64,000 nt of DNA from Propionibacteriaceae bacterium UBA7704 (GTDB lineage: Bacteria; Actinomycetota; Actinomycetes; Propionibacteriales; Propionibacteriaceae), in NCBI GenBank assembly GCA_002482525.1, contig DLGC01000018.1:38347-102346 (forward strand), read 5' to 3'. Positions 43,036-52,036 of this stretch are shown here, one piece after another. The notes below the pieces were generated by a model. It did no database searches and was not told the origin of the DNA. It saw only the letters and a list, made by a program, of their open reading frames with translations. The translations under genes were made by a program, and so were the position numbers. Position 1 is the stretch's first letter; each line of letters starts with the position of its first letter.

Positions 43036-43077
43036 CCACCCCAGCAGCTCACCGAGCAGAGCTAAGGAGAAAACCCC

Positions 43078-45693
43078 ATGACAGACGGACCAACCGAACC
43101 GACCGAAGTAGAGGTCGACGTTCCCGAGCAAGGGCTCACCCCCACGATCGCCAAGACCGAGGAGATCGACCTCCAGGTTGAGGTCGAACGCTCCTACCTC
43201 GACTATGCGATGAGCGTGATCGTTGGCCGTGCGTTGCCTGATGTGCGTGATGGTCTCAAGCCGGTGCACCGGCGCGTGCTGTACGCGATGTATGACGGCG
43301 GCTACCGTCCCGACCGCGGCTGGAACAAGTGCTCCCGGGTGGTCGGTGAGGTCATGGGCCTGTACCACCCCCACGGCGACTCCGCGATTTATGACACCTT
43401 GGTGCGATTGGCCCAGCCGTGGGTGATGCGCGCCCGGCTGGTGTCCGGGCAGGGTAACTTCGGCTCGCCGGGCAACGATCCGGCCGCGGCCATGCGGTAC
43501 ACCGAGTGCAAGATGGCGCCGCTGTCGATGGAGATGGTGCGTGACATCACCGAGAACACCGTCGACTTCACGCCGAACTACGACAACCGCGAGATGGAAC
43601 CCACGGTGTTGCCGGCGCGGTTCCCGAACTTGCTGGTGAACGGCTCGACCGGCATCGCGGTCGGTATGGCCACCAACATTCCGACCCACAACCTGCGCGA
43701 GGTGGCTGCGGCCGTCCAGTGGGCTTTGGAAAATCCGGAAGCCACCAAGGAAGAACTCCTCGAAGCCGCCATGGAACGGGTGAAGGGACCGGACTTCCCC
43801 AATGGCGCGCTGATCGTGGGACGCCAAGGTATTGAGGACGCCTATCGCACCGGTCGCGGCTCGGTGATCATGCGGGCGGTCATCGACATCGAAGAGGACA
43901 AGGCCGGACGCACCCTGCTGGTCGTCACCGAGCTGCCGCACATGGCCAACCCGGACAACCTTGCGGTGAAGATCGCCGAGCTTGTGAACGCTGGCAAGTT
44001 GAGCGGTATCGCCGACATTCGCGACGATTCGTCCGCTCGTACCGGTCAGCGCCTGGTGATCGTGCTCAAGCGCGACGCCCAGCCGCGAGTGGTGATGAAC
44101 AACCTGTACAAGCACACCCAACTGCAGGACACCTTCGGCTGCAACATGCTGGCCCTGGTGGACTCGGTGCCGCGGACGCTGCGTCTGGATCAGTTCATCT
44201 CTTACTGGGTGAAGCACCAGATTCAGGTGATTCAGCGCCGGACCGCGTACCGGTTGGACGAGGCGGAGAAGAAGGCGCATCTGGATCGCGGCCTGGTCAA
44301 GGCGCTGAGTCGGTTGGACGAAGTGCTGGCGCTGATCCGGGCGTCCCGGACCGCCGACGCGGCTCGTGAGGGGTTGAAGGACCTGCTCGATATCGACGAC
44401 GACCAGGCGCTGTACATCTTGAACCAGCAGTTGCGGCGGCTGGCGGCGATGGAGATTCAGCAGATCATTGATCGGTTGGCTGAGGCCGAGTTGATCATCG
44501 CGGACCTGAAGGACATTCTGGCCAGGCCGGACCGGCAGCGCTCCATCGTGAGCTCGGAGCTGAGTGAGATCGTCGACAAGTACGGCGATGAGCGGCGCAC
44601 CAGGATTATCGCCGCCGATGGTGACTTCAGCGATGAGGACTTCATTCCTGATGACGACATGGTGGTCACTATCACTCGTGGCGGCTACGCCAAGCGAACC
44701 CGAACCGACCTGTACCGCACGCAGAAGCGCGGCGGCAAAGGTGTCCGTGGCGCGACCCTGCGCGCTGATGACGAGGTCGATCACCTGTTCGCGACCACGA
44801 ACCATCAGTGGATTTTGTTCTTCACCAACTTGGGTCGGGTGTACCGGGCGAAGGTGTGGCAGTTGCCGGAGGCAAGCCGGGACGCCAAGGGTGGCCACGT
44901 CGCCGGATTGCTGAGCTTCCTGCCGGAGGAGCGCATCGCTGAGGTGCTGACCTTGCGCAGCTACGACGATGCGCCGTACTTGTTGTTGGCGACTCGGGCC
45001 GGGCTGGTGAAGAAGACAGACCTGCGTGCCTACGATTCGCCGCGGCAGGCCGGCGTGATCGCGATCAACTTCCGTCAGCCCGACGACGAACTCATTGGTG
45101 CGTCGTTGTGCAGCCCTGACGATGATGTGCTGCTGATCTCGCGCAAGGGCCAGGCGATTCGCTTTGGCGCCGATGATGCGCAGTTGCGTCCGATGGGTCG
45201 GGCCACTTCGGGTGTGACCGGCATGAAGTTCCGCTCTGGTGATGATCTGTTGAGCATGTCGGTGATCGGCGCGGGCACCGAAGAGGATGAGCGTTTCGTC
45301 TTCACCGTGACCGACGGTGGCTTCGGCAAGCGAACGCCGGTGCGTGAATATCGTCAGCAAGGCCGTGGCGGGCTGGGGATCAAAGCGATGAAGTTGAACT
45401 CCGAGCGCGGCTCTTTGGTCGGTGGTCTGGTGGTCAGTGAATCCGATGAGGTCATCGCCATCAAGGTCTCCGGACAGATCGTCCGTTCGGCGGTGAACGA
45501 GGTGCCGGCCAAGGGTCGCGACACAATGGGAGTGAAGTTCGTCGGGGTTTCCGGCGACGACGCGGTCTCGGTGATCGCCCTCAACCCGGAATCGAGCGCG
45601 GAGGCCGAGGAGGCTGAGGCAGTTGACCCGGCGTTGAGCGAGCAGGGTAGCGTTAGGGCGAACAGTGATCCGGAGGAGGGTAACGGTGACTGA
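43078..45693 (+). CDS. gyrA: DNA gyrase subunit A
   Basis: This 871-residue subunit has the breakage-reunion domain with catalytic Tyr141 (AMRYTECKM) and the C-terminal beta-pinwheel with repeated GxG(G/A)-type blades (QGRGGLGIKAMK). The quinolone-determining region reads HPHGDSAIYDTLVR, with Ser102 and Asp106 at the positions of E. coli Ser83 and Asp87, so no classic resistance change is visible. The start follows AAGGAG. Its stop overlaps the next gene by eight bases. Confidence 0.97.
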   Translation: MTDGPTEPTEVEVDVPEQGLTPTIAKTEEIDLQVEVERSYLDYAMSVIVGRALPDVRDGLKPVHRRVLYAMYDGGYRPDRGWNKCSRVVGEVMGLYHPHGDSAIYDTLVRLAQPWVMRARLVSGQGNFGSPGNDPAAAMRYTECKMAPLSMEMVRDITENTVDFTPNYDNREMEPTVLPARFPNLLVNGSTGIAVGMATNIPTHNLREVAAAVQWALENPEATKEELLEAAMERVKGPDFPNGALIVGRQGIEDAYRTGRGSVIMRAVIDIEEDKAGRTLLVVTELPHMANPDNLAVKIAELVNAGKLSGIADIRDDSSARTGQRLVIVLKRDAQPRVVMNNLYKHTQLQDTFGCNMLALVDSVPRTLRLDQFISYWVKHQIQVIQRRTAYRLDEAEKKAHLDRGLVKALSRLDEVLALIRASRTADAAREGLKDLLDIDDDQALYILNQQLRRLAAMEIQQIIDRLAEAELIIADLKDILARPDRQRSIVSSELSEIVDKYGDERRTRIIAADGDFSDEDFIPDDDMVVTITRGGYAKRTRTDLYRTQKRGGKGVRGATLRADDEVDHLFATTNHQWILFFTNLGRVYRAKVWQLPEASRDAKGGHVAGLLSFLPEERIAEVLTLRSYDDAPYLLLATRAGLVKKTDLRAYDSPRQAGVIAINFRQPDDELIGASLCSPDDDVLLISRKGQAIRFGADDAQLRPMGRATSGVTGMKFRSGDDLLSMSVIGAGTEEDERFVFTVTDGGFGKRTPVREYRQQGRGGLGIKAMKLNSERGSLVGGLVVSESDEVIAIKVSGQIVRSAVNEVPAKGRDTMGVKFVGVSGDDAVSVIALNPESSAEAEEAEAVDPALSEQGSVRANSDPEEGNGD

Positions 45694-46606
45694 TCGACCA
45701 GACACCGCCGCGGACGATTCCGTCGGCGATAAGAGCTGGAAGGTCGAGGGGTCTTCTGACGGGCCTTCGGACGCCGATGGCTTGGGCGATACCGTGGTGC
45801 AGATCTCCAAGATCGGTGCCAACACGTCTCAGCCCAAACCGACGATGGGGCGCGGCGGCAGTTCGGCCAGCCGTCGTCGCAGCTCAGCTAAGAAGCCGAC
45901 GCAAAGCACTAACAGCACTGCGCCCAAGCCGAGCATTCCCAAGCCGGCTCGGCCCTCACCCACGGTGAGCGAGGAACTGATGGCGCCTTTCGACAAGGCG
46001 GCCGCGGCGTCTGCCGCGGAGGAGGGGGCCACCAAGGTCACCGCGCGGGCCAAGACTGGCGCCGCACCGAAGCCGTCGCCGGCTTCGCCGAGTCAGAGTG
46101 CTGCGTCCGACCCGCCGACGAAGGTTCAACCCGCCGTGGTTGCGGCGGCACCTGCCGCTGCGCCGGCTGGGGCGATGCCGACGATGTCGGAGCCCGCAAG
46201 GCCTGCCTCGCATGCTGGTCCGGGGGTTGCCCGACGCACTCGCAAGGCTCGATTGCGCCTGTCGCGGATCGATCCGTGGTCGGTGATGAAGACGGTTTTC
46301 CTGTTTTCGATCGCCTTCGGGATCATGGCCTGGGTTGCGGTGTACGTGCTGTGGTGGGTGCTGCAGGCTTCCGGGATCTTCGATGTGATCAACGAGAGCA
46401 TCGTGGGCATCATCTCCAGCCCGAACAACACCGAAGGCTTCCGCATCGAGGATTACGTCAGTGCCAACAAGGTGTTGGGTGTCACCGCCCTGCTGGGTGT
46501 GATCAATGTGGTCATCACCACCGCGTTGGGCACGCTGGGTGCATTCCTCTACAACCTCAGCGCCAACATCCTCGGTGGCCTGGAGCTCACTCTCGCCGAA
46601 GACTGA
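45686..46606 (+). CDS. DUF3566 membrane protein
   Basis: This 306-residue protein has a long basic, alanine/proline/serine-rich disordered N-terminus (about 185 residues). A C-terminal DUF3566 domain follows with two membrane helices (VMKTVFLFSIAFGIMAWVAVYVLWWVL and ALLGVINVVITTALGTLGAFLYNL). This gene follows gyrA in most actinobacteria. The GTG at 45686 follows GGAGGAGGG and overlaps the gyrA stop, so it is coupled. The function is unknown; membrane proteins of this family are linked to envelope biology by position only. Confidence 0.92.
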   Translation: MTDRPDTAADDSVGDKSWKVEGSSDGPSDADGLGDTVVQISKIGANTSQPKPTMGRGGSSASRRRSSAKKPTQSTNSTAPKPSIPKPARPSPTVSEELMAPFDKAAAASAAEEGATKVTARAKTGAAPKPSPASPSQSAASDPPTKVQPAVVAAAPAAAPAGAMPTMSEPARPASHAGPGVARRTRKARLRLSRIDPWSVMKTVFLFSIAFGIMAWVAVYVLWWVLQASGIFDVINESIVGIISSPNNTEGFRIEDYVSANKVLGVTALLGVINVVITTALGTLGAFLYNLSANILGGLELTLAED

Positions 46607-46682
46607 CCGGGACGCCCTGACACCGATTTGAGCCGGTCGCCAGGACTCGGTAATCTTCTGCTTTGCGTGTTCCGCATCAAGC

Positions 46683-46756
46683 GGGCCTATAGCTCAGACG
46701 GTTAGAGCGCTGCCCTGATAAGGCAGAGGTCACTGGTTCAAGTCCAGTTAGGCCCA
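46683..46756 (+). tRNA. ileT: tRNA-Ile (anticodon GAT)
   Basis: The 74-base cloverleaf folds with acceptor stem GGGCCTA/TAGGCCC, D-arm GCTC-GAGC, anticodon stem CTGCC/GGCAG around CTGATAA, and T-arm ACTGG/CCAGT. The discriminator is A and CCA is not encoded. It is the conserved tRNA after gyrA-DUF3566. The usual tRNA-Ala neighbour is not seen in the following kilobases. Confidence 0.97.
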
Positions 46757-46765
46757 CCGCAAAGA

Positions 46766-46798
46766 CGATCCGGCTAGGGAAGATCCCTAGCCGGATCG
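46766..46798 (+). terminator. terminator of tRNA-Ile
   Basis: A perfect 15-bp stem (CGATCCGGCTAGGGA with its complement) closes an AGA loop. It begins ten bases after the tRNA and is followed by GTGCATTTTGG, a short T run. Confidence 0.88.
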
Positions 46799-46854
46799 GT
46801 GCATTTTGGGGGACGACGTCGGTCTAGGTGACTTCAGGGAAGACGCGACCATCG

Positions 46855-49482
46855 TCAGATCTCGGGTGCGACGCTGCCGCTAGCAGCACGAGGAGGGTGT
46901 TCGGGGAGGAGTTCGCCGTCGTTGCGGGTTAGTACAGTGACCCGCCCTGCGGCACCATCCACCTCGACGAGATCTCCGGTGTGTAGTCGGGTGGTGGCGT
47001 CGCCGCAGCCCACGACGGCGGGGATGCCGAGTTCGCGGGCGACGATCGCGGCATGACTCAGTGGTGCCCCAAGGTCGGTCACGATGGCGGCGGCGCGGGG
47101 GAACAGCGGCGTCCACCCAATGTTGGTCACCGGGGTCACCAGGATCTCCCCGGGCTGCAGCTCGGCGGCATCGGCGAATCGATCGATCCGGCGCACCCGT
47201 CCCTCGACCCGCCCGGCGGCGCCGGCGTGGCCGATGATGGCGTCGGCGTCCTGCGACAGTGGCGGTGCGGCGTCCTCGCCAGCAATGAACACGGCGGGAT
47301 TGCGGTCTGGGTCCGCGGCCCACGCCACCGGGTCGAAGCGCCCGACGATGACCGCCGGTAGCGACGGCAGGCCGCGATAGGTGTCGTACAGGGCGCGACG
47401 GTCTGGGAGGTATCCCCACGCGGTAGTGTCGCCGTCGAGCGCGGCTAGCAGCTCGTCGACAGTGAGCATGAAGACGTCCTCGCCGAGTCCCAGCAGTTCT
47501 CCGGCCTTGAGTGCGAACCGGCGGAACACTCCGGTGGTACGAACCCCTTCAGAGCGGACGGCCTCCCGCAGCGCAGCCTGCCGGGCGGCCCGAAGCAACT
47601 CGCGAGCCACTCGCTTCGCGGCGCGGGGGTTCGACCTCGCCAGTTGCGACATTGCGGCGTCGTAGGCCTGCCGTTGGCGAAGTCTCAGGTCAGTGACAGA
47701 GTCCAGATCGTCCACGTCGGCCAGCATCCGGTCCAGCCACTGCGGGTCCTCGGATGGATGGGGCCATGCCAACTCAACCTCGTTGACGCCACGATGGCCG
47801 AACTGCGCGAGATAGTCCTCGCGTCGCATCCGGCCGGCCTTCACCTCCCGCAAACCGGTGGCAGGGCCGAGACTCTCCAGAGAATCCACCAGCCCGGAAA
47901 GGTTGGACATCAAGGCAGCTGCGGCCTCATCGCCGTACTGCTCGCGCAGCCGGAGCTCGACGGTGGCCGGGTAGGTCGATCCCGAAGCCACCACTGCCCA
48001 GAATGAGTCGATTCCGAACTGCCGCAACTCCTCGTCCCACAGTCGTCGAAGGTCATTGGGCTGGGTGCATCCGTCGATACGGCGATTCAGATCGGCGCAA
48101 TCGGCTTGGTGGCTTTGCAGGAAGGTGGGCAGCCGCAGCCGCGTCCAGCCCATCCGAACCAGGCTTCCCAGCAACGGGATGCCAGCCTCTGTCCAGTCAC
48201 TGGCCGTCATCGGCAGCAGCGGGATCGGAACCCGGGGTGGGAGGTCTCCCCACCATCCGGCGAGTTTGCGGTAGGCGTCGCGCGGCTCGATCTTGGCTGC
48301 CTTTCCGCGCCGGGCCGTGATCTGCACGGTGAGGTTGGCATAGGGGCGACCGCCCACGTAGCCAGCCATCTCCCGGCCTCGAAGCGCCATCGACGGCCCG
48401 CCATAGGCCTGCTGATAGCGGACGAGTGAGGCGGTCAGCGGGGTTTGGGCCTCAGGGTTCGACTCGCTGAGGTTCGTGGCCGACCACAGGCAGGTGCCGG
48501 CCAGGGTGTCGTTGAGCTCAGCGGTCCGCGGGTTCCACGGATTCAGCGTGGTGATCGGTCGAGCCTGCAGAATCCAGACGTCTTTGTCGACAATCGCCCA
48601 TTCGATGTCCTGGGGAACACCGCCGAAGGTGCCTTCGATCCGGTGCGCCTGCGCATGCAGAGTCTTGGCGTGCTGTTGAAGCGTGGCAGGGCCGGTGTAT
48701 TCGCCGGATGGTCGGGACAGACGGAACTGCTCGCCGGTTTGCTCGCCGGAGACGACAGCTTCGCCGAGCCCGGCGACAGCCGTGCCGACCATCGTGTCCA
48801 GTGCGCCGCTCAGCGGATCGACGGTGAACAAGACGCCTGCGTAGTGGGCCGGCACCATCTCCTGGACGACGACCGCTATCTCGCCGGCACCGACGCCGGT
48901 AGCTTCGGTGTAAGCCGTGACCCGTGTGTCGCCAGCAGAGGCTCGCACCCGGTCAATCGCTTCGTAGACCTCGTCGGCCGCAACATCAAGAATCGACTCA
49001 TAGGCACCGGCGAAGGACGCGGTCGCGGAGTCCTCGGTCGTTGCAGAGGATCGCACGGCGAATCGAGAACCGGGACGAAGCCGTCTGATTTCGGCCTCCA
49101 CCATGCTGCGGGCGTCGTCGGTGATTCCGGTGTGAGTGAATCCGCGCGGCAGCACGACCAGCCCGGCCGGTACCCGCTGACCGGCCCGGATCAAGGCGGA
49201 CAGCGACAGTGCCTTTCCGCCAGCGGACAGCTCTGTGCGCGGCACGGATCCCAGCCGATAGACCGGCTGCCCTGGTGGGGCGTAGCCCGCCTGGGTGAGG
49301 CGTCGACCGAGGGAGCGCGCAGCGAACCAGCCGAGAAACCACCCGATCGTGCCGCTGATCGGTGCAACCGCGATTCCCCAGAGCCCGAAGCCGGTGGCCC
49401 ATGCCCCGAGGATGCCAAAAACAATCGCGCCGACGTTCGAGCCCAGATTGACGAGCAGTCTCGCCCCTCGCTCAGTCAGCAT
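46855..49482 (-). CDS. membrane-anchored PEP synthase / rifampicin-phosphotransferase-like enzyme
   Basis: This 875-residue protein begins with two glycine-rich membrane helices (about 12-34 and 38-58). A PEP/pyruvate-binding ATP-grasp domain follows (GKALSLSALIRAG, RFAVRSSATTEDSATASFAGAYES, and the C-terminal WILQARPITTLN). The middle part is helical. The C-terminal swivelling phosphohistidine domain has the catalytic histidine in GAPLSHAAIVARELGIPAVVG (His810). The order ATP-grasp, linker, His domain matches rifampicin phosphotransferase and PEP-synthase-like proteins. The membrane anchor is unusual. The substrate is unknown. It overlaps the AbrB-family gene by 11 bases. Confidence 0.85.
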   Translation of the reverse strand: MLTERGARLLVNLGSNVGAIVFGILGAWATGFGLWGIAVAPISGTIGWFLGWFAARSLGRRLTQAGYAPPGQPVYRLGSVPRTELSAGGKALSLSALIRAGQRVPAGLVVLPRGFTHTGITDDARSMVEAEIRRLRPGSRFAVRSSATTEDSATASFAGAYESILDVAADEVYEAIDRVRASAGDTRVTAYTEATGVGAGEIAVVVQEMVPAHYAGVLFTVDPLSGALDTMVGTAVAGLGEAVVSGEQTGEQFRLSRPSGEYTGPATLQQHAKTLHAQAHRIEGTFGGVPQDIEWAIVDKDVWILQARPITTLNPWNPRTAELNDTLAGTCLWSATNLSESNPEAQTPLTASLVRYQQAYGGPSMALRGREMAGYVGGRPYANLTVQITARRGKAAKIEPRDAYRKLAGWWGDLPPRVPIPLLPMTASDWTEAGIPLLGSLVRMGWTRLRLPTFLQSHQADCADLNRRIDGCTQPNDLRRLWDEELRQFGIDSFWAVVASGSTYPATVELRLREQYGDEAAAALMSNLSGLVDSLESLGPATGLREVKAGRMRREDYLAQFGHRGVNEVELAWPHPSEDPQWLDRMLADVDDLDSVTDLRLRQRQAYDAAMSQLARSNPRAAKRVARELLRAARQAALREAVRSEGVRTTGVFRRFALKAGELLGLGEDVFMLTVDELLAALDGDTTAWGYLPDRRALYDTYRGLPSLPAVIVGRFDPVAWAADPDRNPAVFIAGEDAAPPLSQDADAIIGHAGAAGRVEGRVRRIDRFADAAELQPGEILVTPVTNIGWTPLFPRAAAIVTDLGAPLSHAAIVARELGIPAVVGCGDATTRLHTGDLVEVDGAAGRVTVLTRNDGELLPEHPPRAASGSVAPEI

Positions 49483-49714
49483 CGGCTAGGTCGCTTCCAA
49501 AGATCGCACTCGCGCCGGGGTGGCGCGCGATCACATCTTCGGCGCGAGCGAGGGCGAGGCCATGGAGTAGATCGCCGAAAACCAAGAGCTTGTCCCCCAC
49601 CTCAATCCCGAAGTCGCGCCGGGCCTGCGCTGGGATGACGATCTGGCCGCGGTCGCTGACAGTGATCGCTCCGTAGAACCGTTTGTTTGGATCGTCGGCA
49701 TAGGGCTGAGGCAT
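49472..49714 (-). CDS. AbrB/MazE/SpoVT-family DNA-binding protein
   Basis: This 80-residue protein has the swapped-hairpin AbrB motif AITVSDRGQIVIPAQARRDFGIEVGDKLLVFG. The ATG at 49714 follows TTGGAG; a start 18 codons upstream would span the palindrome. Such proteins act as repressors or antitoxins. No toxin gene follows; instead the PEP-synthase-like gene overlaps its end, so this looks like a regulator of that enzyme. Confidence 0.88.
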   Translation of the reverse strand: MPQPYADDPNKRFYGAITVSDRGQIVIPAQARRDFGIEVGDKLLVFGDLLHGLALARAEDVIARHPGASAIFGSDLADAD

Positions 49715-49725
49715 GGTCCACTCCA

Positions 49726-49753
49726 AGATTTGTCTTGTATCCAAGACAAATCT
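49726..49753. promoter_or_regulatory. perfect palindromic operator for the AbrB-family gene
   Basis: AGATTTGTCTTG (49726-49737), a TATC spacer and CAAGACAAATCT (49742-49753) form a perfect 12-bp inverted repeat. It lies 12 bases upstream of the start codon. The position and symmetry fit autorepression by the dimeric AbrB-type protein. Confidence 0.7.
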
Positions 49754-50146
49754 AGCACCGACGTCCACCGGCCGTCTGGCTCAGTGTCGGCGAAACGCCG
49801 CTTCGCCTGCGCATTTCGAGGTTGCCGTTGAGCGGCTGCCTTCGTTGCGATGTAGTCCAGATCCTCAGATCCCCACACGGCCCTCCCGTGAGTGAGACAC
49901 ACCGGCTGTGCAACGACCACCCGCCGACCACACGAAACGACATTGCACGTGAGTTGCACGGATGCCGAACCAGTTGGGTGTAAGCCAGCATTCAACCTTG
50001 TCAGGCGGGAGCAATGAAAACCACTGCGTCTGGTTCAAGTCCACTTAGGTCCACCAGATCACACCGCAGTCTCCCCACCCTCCTTGCGTCCGTTTGTCGA
50101 CAGATGAGCCGGTCGGGATCGCACGGCCGAACCGGCGGTGGTTCGA
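49754..50146. other. gene-poor gap with a tRNA-Ile 3'-end-like copy
   Basis: No gene is supported in this gap of about 390 bases. It contains a TTGCACGTGAGTTGCAC direct repeat at 49942-49958. At 50031-50055 a 25-base copy of the tRNA-Ile 3' end matches at 23 of 25 positions but breaks the T-stem pairing. Confidence 0.5.
50031..50055 (+). other. possible att remnant: diverged tRNA-Ile 3' end
   Basis: The sequence TGGTTCAAGTCCACTTAGGT and the following CCACC matches tRNA-Ile bases 46734-46758 except at two positions. It lies in the same orientation, 3.3 kb downstream. Such a copy is left at the far end when an element integrates into the 3' end of a tRNA gene. No integrase remains between the copies. 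Confidence 0.5.
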
Positions 50147-51082
50147 TTACTCCGCCGGGGTCGCAGCCAGGATGTCGATGATGTAGGCCCGGGCGGCGGT
50201 TTCGTTGTCTTCGTCGGCAGGGGTCACCAGCAGCAGCCGTGAGCCGACCCGTTGGCCGACCGTCACCGAGCCGCCGCCGGAGGCGATCTGCTGGTAGGAA
50301 CTCGACCAACTGGAAGAGGTCGAGCCGCCCCATTCGCCCACCACGATGTGATAGAACATCGAGTCGGTCTCCGTGACGGTCGCCCCCTTGCCTTCGGCGA
50401 GCACGATGGTTTGCTGCTCGGTCGGCTCGGCGGCGTCCGTGGCGATGGTCAACGTGGGTTCCTTGCCGAGTTCTCCGGTGACCGTGATGCCCTCCGGCAG
50501 GGTCGCCTGAGTGAGTGTCGCCGAGGTCAGAGCCTCAGTGGTGATGGTCGTGGTGGCGAGGATGTCTACCACGAAGACCAGCGTCGATCCGGCGGGGATG
50601 GAGTCCTGCTCCTGATCGCCGTAACCGTACTCAGCCGGGATGACGACCTCGACGCGGTCGCCGACTTTGGTGCCCACCAGGCCGTACTTCCAGCCGTCGA
50701 CGACCTGGTTCAGTGAGAAGCTTGCAGGTGTTCCGGAGTCGTAGGAGGAGTCGAACTGGGTGCCGTCGCTCCACAGGAAGCCGGCGTAGTCCACCTTCAC
50801 AGAGTCGCCCGCAGCCACCACAGCACCGTCGCCCGCGGTGAGAGTCTTCACCGAGATGACTGTCGGCGGGTCGGGGGCGACTTTGGTCATGGTGGGGATG
50901 CCCTTGGAGTTGAACGTGATTGTGGGCAACTCGCCTTGCGGATCGCGATCGACGTCGGGAGCATCCGCGGCTGCGTCGGCGCTGGCCGATGATGACGGGC
51001 TTGAAGCATCGCTACTTGCCGTGCAGCCCGTGAGAGCGAGGCCGACGGCGAGGACGACGGCGGGCAGTGTTTTCATCAACAT
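50147..51082 (-). CDS. FKBP-type peptidyl-prolyl isomerase lipoprotein with two FKBP-like domains
   Basis: This protein of about 311 residues has a lipoprotein signal (LPAVVLAVGLALTGC) and a serine/alanine-rich linker. The first FKBP domain, about residues 70-185, is intact (DGTQFDSSYDSGTPASF, GLVGTKVGDRVEVVIPAEYGYG, IPAGSTLVFVVDIL). The second, about 190-308, keeps the frame (YHIVVGEWGG, VTVGQRVGSRLLLVTP, AYIIDILA) but has lost the FDSS and YGYG parts. It probably folds exported proteins at the membrane outer face. Two ATG starts two codons apart are possible. Confidence 0.9.
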   Translation of the reverse strand: MLMKTLPAVVLAVGLALTGCTASSDASSPSSSASADAAADAPDVDRDPQGELPTITFNSKGIPTMTKVAPDPPTVISVKTLTAGDGAVVAAGDSVKVDYAGFLWSDGTQFDSSYDSGTPASFSLNQVVDGWKYGLVGTKVGDRVEVVIPAEYGYGDQEQDSIPAGSTLVFVVDILATTTITTEALTSATLTQATLPEGITVTGELGKEPTLTIATDAAEPTEQQTIVLAEGKGATVTETDSMFYHIVVGEWGGSTSSSWSSSYQQIASGGGSVTVGQRVGSRLLLVTPADEDNETAARAYIIDILAATPAE

Positions 51083-51387
51083 GTCAGATACGGGCTTTCC
51101 GCAGTCGCAGGAGGAACTGCATCGGGGCACGGCCGGCAGATTCCACCTCGCCAGATCCGATACGGACGAAGACTGCCGTCGCTAAGGCTAGCCGTCGAGG
51201 CTATGGATCACCTGTGGTCGAATTGTGGGTCGCTGCCAGAAGCGGACGGCCGTTGCTTCGTGATGCCAACCAGTGCCCGAGACCCCATCCCTCAGACACG
51301 CTGGAGGGAGTCGCAAGGGCACCAATGAGTCCGGCTGGCGGTGAATGTGCCGACGCGCGGCCTGGACAAGCGGCTTAGCCTTGAGTC
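51083..51387. other. intergenic region between the FKBP gene and the ferritin gene
   Basis: About 305 bases with divergent genes on either side. No gene, repeat or convincing stem-loop was seen. It must hold the promoters of both. Confidence 0.35.
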
Positions 51388-51915
51388 ATGAGCACATTCA
51401 CCGAACTCCTCGGAACCCAGGTCCGCAATGAGTTCGCGGCGTCGCAGCAGTACGCAGCGGTCGCGGTCTGGTTCGACTCGCAGGACCTACCGCAGCTGGC
51501 TCGCTACTTCTACCGGCAGTCGCTGGAGGAGCGGAACCACGCCATGATGATGGTCCAGTACATGCTGGATCGCGATCTCGAGATCACCATCCCGGGCATC
51601 GACCCGGTGCGCAACAGCTTCAACAACCCCACCGACCCGATCAGCCTGGCACTGGCGCAAGAGAAGCAGGTGACCGCCGACATCAAGGTGCTGTTCGAGG
51701 CCGCTCGAACTGAGGGTGATCCGCTGGGTGAGCAGTTCATGCTGTGGTTCCTCAAGGAGCAGGTGGAGGAAGTGGCCTCGATGACTACCTTGCTGAACAT
51801 CGCCGAGCGTGCCGGGGAGAACTGGTTCGATCTGGAGAACTACGTCGCCCGGGAGAGCGTCGGCGACGGTGGCCAGGATGCTTCGGCGCCGCAGGCGGCC
51901 GGCGGCGCACTGTAG
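51388..51915 (+). CDS. ferritin
   Basis: This 175-residue ferritin-like iron-storage protein has the ligands of the ferroxidase centre in NEFAASQQY and EERNHAMMMVQYM, then EKQVTADI and EQVEEVAS further on. It lacks a haem-ligand methionine context, so it fits non-haem ferritin (BfrB-like) better than bacterioferritin. It is monocistronic. Confidence 0.92.
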   Translation: MSTFTELLGTQVRNEFAASQQYAAVAVWFDSQDLPQLARYFYRQSLEERNHAMMMVQYMLDRDLEITIPGIDPVRNSFNNPTDPISLALAQEKQVTADIKVLFEAARTEGDPLGEQFMLWFLKEQVEEVASMTTLLNIAERAGENWFDLENYVARESVGDGGQDASAPQAAGGAL

Positions 51916-52036
51916 CGCCAGGTCGACCAGATTCACGCCCTACCGGCTCCAGCCAGGACTCCCAACACGGCCTAGCGTTCACGGTGTCGGTGGACAGCTC
52001 TTCGCTCTTCCGAGTTGAATTGCGTCGCCCGAGCGC

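Noticed and set aside
42961..45825. 954-codon open frame on the minus strand opposite gyrA
   Set aside because: It mirrors gyrA codon structure, has no ribosome-binding site or recognisable product, and gyrA is certain. It is an artefact of GC-rich codon bias.
46757..50055. Intact prophage or integrative element at tRNA-Ile
   Set aside because: There is no integrase, excisionase or replication gene between the tRNA and its copy; at most a degraded island.
49754..50146. Toxin gene partner for the AbrB-family protein
   Set aside because: No PIN, MazF-type or other toxin frame is present on either side; the protein is treated as a regulator of the overlapping enzyme gene.
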